Positions 21,325 through 23,743 of a DNA stretch of 23,743 bases are shown here, in pieces. The notes beneath the pieces are model-generated. The model did no database searches and had not been told where the DNA came from. It saw only the letters and a list, made by a program, of their open reading frames with translations. The stretch's first letter is position 1, and every line of letters begins with the position of its first letter. The stretch is from positions 1 to 23,743 of the forward strand of contig JBCDAS010000023.1 in assembly GCA_039185235.1 (NCBI GenBank). Reading direction: 5' to 3'. The DNA comes from Thermohalobaculum sp039185235. GTDB taxonomy: Bacteria > Pseudomonadota > Alphaproteobacteria > Rhodobacterales > Rhodobacteraceae. The translations under genes and the position numbers were made by a program.

Positions 21325-23408
21325 ACAAGTACGAGCCAGCCCTAAAAGGCAAGCGCGATCCCCGATATGACATCCTGTTCGAGCCGGTCCAGATCGGCCC
21401 TGTGACAGCGCCCAATCGGTTCTACCAAGTGCCCCATTGCAACGGGATGGGGCGGAGTTATCCCTCCTCGATGGCGGCGATGCGGGGTGTGAAGGCCGAG
21501 GGCGGCTGGGGTGTGGTCTGCACCGAAGAGGTCGAGATCCACCACACCTGCGATATCAGCCCGACCATCGAAGGCCGCCTTTGGGATGACCGCGATATTC
21601 CGGTCTTTGCCAAGATGTGCGAGAAGATCCACGAACATGGCAGCCTTGCGGGGTTGGAGCCCACCTATAGCGGCGTGGGCTCGACCAATAACTACAGCCG
21701 GGAGGTGCCGATGGGCCCCTCGGCGCGACCGATCGACTATCTTTATCCGACGCAAGCCCGCGCGATGGACAAGCAGGACATCAAGGACCTGCGCCGGTGG
21801 TATCGCGACGCGGCGCTGCGGGGGTGCAAGGCGGGGTTCGACATCATCTATGTCTATGCGGGGCATAACCTGCCCGCGCTGATGCATTTCATGTCGATCC
21901 GCCGCAATGACCGCACGGATGAGTATGGCGGCAGCCTGGAGAACCGCACCCGCCTGTTCCGCGAAGTCCTCGAGGAGACCAAGGAGGCGGTGGGCGACAC
22001 ATGCGGCGTCGCCGTGCGCTTTGCCGTGGATGAACTGGCGGGCGAGGACGGGATCCGCGCCGATGCCGAGGGGCGGGACATCGTGGAGATGTTCGCCGAG
22101 ATCCCGGACCTCTGGGATGTGAATGTCAGCGAGTGGGAGAATGACAGCCAGACCTCGCGCTTTGCGCAAGCCGGGTTTCAGGAGAGCTATATCTCGTTTG
22201 TGAAGAAGGTGACGACCAAGCCCGTGGTGGGTGTGGGGCGGTATACCTCGCCCGATGCGATGGTCTCGCTGATCAAGGGGGGCACGCTGGATCTGATCGG
22301 GGCGGCCCGGCCCTCGATCGCCGATCCGTTCCTGCCCAAGAAGGTCGAGGAAGGCCGGATCGAGGATATTCGCGAGTGCATCGGCTGTAATATCTGCGTC
22401 TCGGGCGATTATCTCAAGACCCCGATGCGCTGCACGCAGAACCCGACCATGGGGGAGGAGTGGCGCCGGGGTTGGCATCCGGAGCGGATCGCGCCGAAGA
22501 CCTCGGACGACACGGTTCTGGTGGTGGGCGCTGGCCCCGCAGGGCTGGAGGCGACGCGAGCCTTAGGCCAGCGCGGCTATCACGTGACCCTGGCCGAGGC
22601 GCGGAGCGAGATTGGCGGGCGGGTTGCTGTCGAGAGCCGCCTGCCGGGCTTGGCGGAGTGGCGCCGGGTGGCGGATTACCGCGAATACCAGATCAGCCAA
22701 ATGGCGAATGTGGATACCTATTTGGAAAGCCGCCTGACCGCCGATCAGGTCTTGGAGTTCGAGGCCGATCATGTGGTCATCGCGACGGGGGCCAAGTGGT
22801 GCCCGACCGGCGTGGGCCGGGCGCTCTATGCGCCGATCCCGCTGGAGGAAGGCGCCAAGGTTCTCACCCCCGACGACATCATGGCGGGCGCGCGGCCCGA
22901 AGGGCCGGTGGTGATCTTTGACGATGACCACTACTATATGGGCGGCATCCTCGCGGAGCTGTTGCAGAGCGCGGGCGCCGAGGTCACGCTGGTCACATCG
23001 GTCGCCGATGTCTCGAACTTCACCCATTACACGCTGGAACAGGCGCGGATCCAAAAGCGGCTGATCGAGATGGGCGTCAAAATCGTGCCGCTCCACACTC
23101 TCTCGAAGATCCGGGCGGAACATGTCAGCTTGCAATGCGTCTATACCGAGCGGGAGCATGACATCCCGGCCCGGGCGGTGGTGATGGTCACGATGCGCCA
23201 GCCGGTCGACACGCTCTATCATGATCTGATGGCTCTGACCGGGGGAGAGGGCGGGCCGAAATCGATCTCTCGGATCGGTGACTGCTATGGCCCGGCGACG
23301 ATCGCGGCAGCTGTTTATGAGGGGCACAAGTATGCCCGCCAGCTGGGTGAGCCGGTGGTGGATGGGGTGCCCTTCCTCCGCGAATTACCAGAGATTGCCA
23401 AAGACTAA
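21321..23408 (+). CDS. Trimethylamine dehydrogenase-like flavoprotein with divergent substrate pocket
   Basis: The 695-residue protein aligns with trimethylamine dehydrogenase (TMADH) along its full length: FMN barrel, 4Fe-4S segment and FAD/ADP-binding domains (VLVVGAGPAGLEATRAL). Cys40 (VPHCNGMG) matches the Cys that binds FMN covalently, Tyr179/His182 and Asp275 match the TMADH catalytic triad, and all four cluster ligands are present (Cys353, 356, 359, 371). Of the aromatic bowl that holds trimethylamine, Trp272 is kept, but Tyr60 is replaced by Glu70 and Trp355 has no counterpart. A changed pocket with an acidic residue suggests a larger or differently charged secondary or tertiary amine. 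The ATG overlaps the previous stop; the frame is open 18 codons further upstream but this start has GAGG. Confidence 0.9.
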   Translation: MNKYEPALKGKRDPRYDILFEPVQIGPVTAPNRFYQVPHCNGMGRSYPSSMAAMRGVKAEGGWGVVCTEEVEIHHTCDISPTIEGRLWDDRDIPVFAKMCEKIHEHGSLAGLEPTYSGVGSTNNYSREVPMGPSARPIDYLYPTQARAMDKQDIKDLRRWYRDAALRGCKAGFDIIYVYAGHNLPALMHFMSIRRNDRTDEYGGSLENRTRLFREVLEETKEAVGDTCGVAVRFAVDELAGEDGIRADAEGRDIVEMFAEIPDLWDVNVSEWENDSQTSRFAQAGFQESYISFVKKVTTKPVVGVGRYTSPDAMVSLIKGGTLDLIGAARPSIADPFLPKKVEEGRIEDIRECIGCNICVSGDYLKTPMRCTQNPTMGEEWRRGWHPERIAPKTSDDTVLVVGAGPAGLEATRALGQRGYHVTLAEARSEIGGRVAVESRLPGLAEWRRVADYREYQISQMANVDTYLESRLTADQVLEFEADHVVIATGAKWCPTGVGRALYAPIPLEEGAKVLTPDDIMAGARPEGPVVIFDDDHYYMGGILAELLQSAGAEVTLVTSVADVSNFTHYTLEQARIQKRLIEMGVKIVPLHTLSKIRAEHVSLQCVYTEREHDIPARAVVMVTMRQPVDTLYHDLMALTGGEGGPKSISRIGDCYGPATIAAAVYEGHKYARQLGEPVVDGVPFLRELPEIAKD

Positions 23409-23425
23409 GCCAAAGGCCCGGACGA

Positions 23426-23743
23426 ATGACCCGCGACCCTCGCTATGACATCCTGTTTGAGCCGCTCAAGATTGGGCCGGTGACGATGAAGAACCGCTTC
23501 TACCAGGTGCCCCATTGCACTGGGATGGGCTGGCTGCGCCCGCAAACCCTGGCGGCGATGCGCGAGATCAAGGCGGAAGGCGGCTGGGGGGCGATCTGTA
23601 CTGAGTATAACTCGATACACCCGTCCTCGGACAACTTGCCCTGGGTCTCGGCGGCGCTTTGGAACGACGATGACATCCGGGCGAGTGCGCTGATGACCGA
23701 TAAGGTCCATGCCCATGGGGCGCTCGCGGGGGCGGAGCTGTGG
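23426..23743 (+). CDS. Second TMADH-like flavoprotein, truncated by the window end
   Basis: Only the first 106 residues are present. They match the TMADH N-terminus closely: YDILFEPLKIGPVTMKNRFY, Cys31 in VPHCTGMG (covalent FMN site), and TEYNSIHPSSDN in which Tyr61 matches the substrate-binding Tyr60 of TMADH. The sequence ends at GALAGAELW. It follows its paralogue by 17 bases in the same direction, so it is probably in the same operon. Unlike the neighbour it keeps the bowl Tyr, so the two probably act on different amines, for example successive demethylation steps. The missing part would hold the 4Fe-4S and ADP-binding regions. Confidence 0.85.
   Translation, partial: MTRDPRYDILFEPLKIGPVTMKNRFYQVPHCTGMGWLRPQTLAAMREIKAEGGWGAICTEYNSIHPSSDNLPWVSAALWNDDDIRASALMTDKVHAHGALAGAELW

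Noticed and set aside
21342..22478. Long minus-strand open frame (about 378 codons) opposite the TMADH-like gene
   Set aside because: The plus strand encodes a full TMADH-like protein with conserved residues; the antisense frame is His/Arg/Asp-rich shadow sequence.

Overview
The window looks like a piece of an alphaproteobacterial chromosome, most likely from the Rhodobacteraceae (Roseobacter group). This is inferred from the high GC content, the paired deformylase genes ahead of fmt, Roseobacter-like GC-rich double-hairpin repeats, and a gene set rich in amine and betaine catabolism. No rRNA, tRNA, CRISPR array, insertion sequence or phage gene was seen.

Layout. Positions 130-2248 (minus strand) carry a translation-initiation operon: an intact peptide deformylase (1712-2248), a previously easy-to-miss 52-residue membrane protein (1541-1699), a deformylase-like protein that has lost its catalytic residues (1032-1541), and methionyl-tRNA formyltransferase fmt (130-1035). 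A 365-bp gap with hairpins follows. Positions 2614-5655 (minus) hold three genes: an SPFH/virion-core-like protein with a C-terminal GYF-like domain and polyproline tracts, and two diverged zinc-ribbon paralogues. One of these seems to start at a non-standard ATC codon. Positions 5656-6290 are non-coding and contain two copies of a GC-rich repeat; a third copy lies at 14051-14142.

From 6291 to the right edge almost everything fits one catabolic locus for a methylated or otherwise substituted amine. In order: a DadA/PuuB-type FAD amine oxidoreductase coupled to a 70-residue unknown protein (minus); a BetI-like TetR regulator (plus); a Rieske oxygenase of the quaternary-amine type (minus); and a divergent operon of cupin, class III aminotransferase, a TMADH/Old-Yellow-Enzyme-type flavoprotein and a small unknown protein (plus). 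Then come a two-cupin protein (minus) and a long plus-strand operon: Tat-exported PotD-like binding protein, two permeases, PotA-like ATPase, a second BetI-like regulator, an exported flavin amine oxidase, a trimethylamine-dehydrogenase-like enzyme, and the start of another one cut by the window end.

How they may work together (inference): the ABC system imports an amine or betaine; the Rieske enzyme performs the first oxidative N-dealkylation; the three TMADH-like flavoproteins remove further alkyl groups or oxidise the amine; and the FAD oxidases and aminotransferase dispose of the amine nitrogen. Two closely related TetR proteins and two matching operator-like inverted repeats (9788-9809 and 15061-15076) tie the two halves into one likely regulon. 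The substrate cannot be read from the sequence. The Rieske reductase is not in this window.
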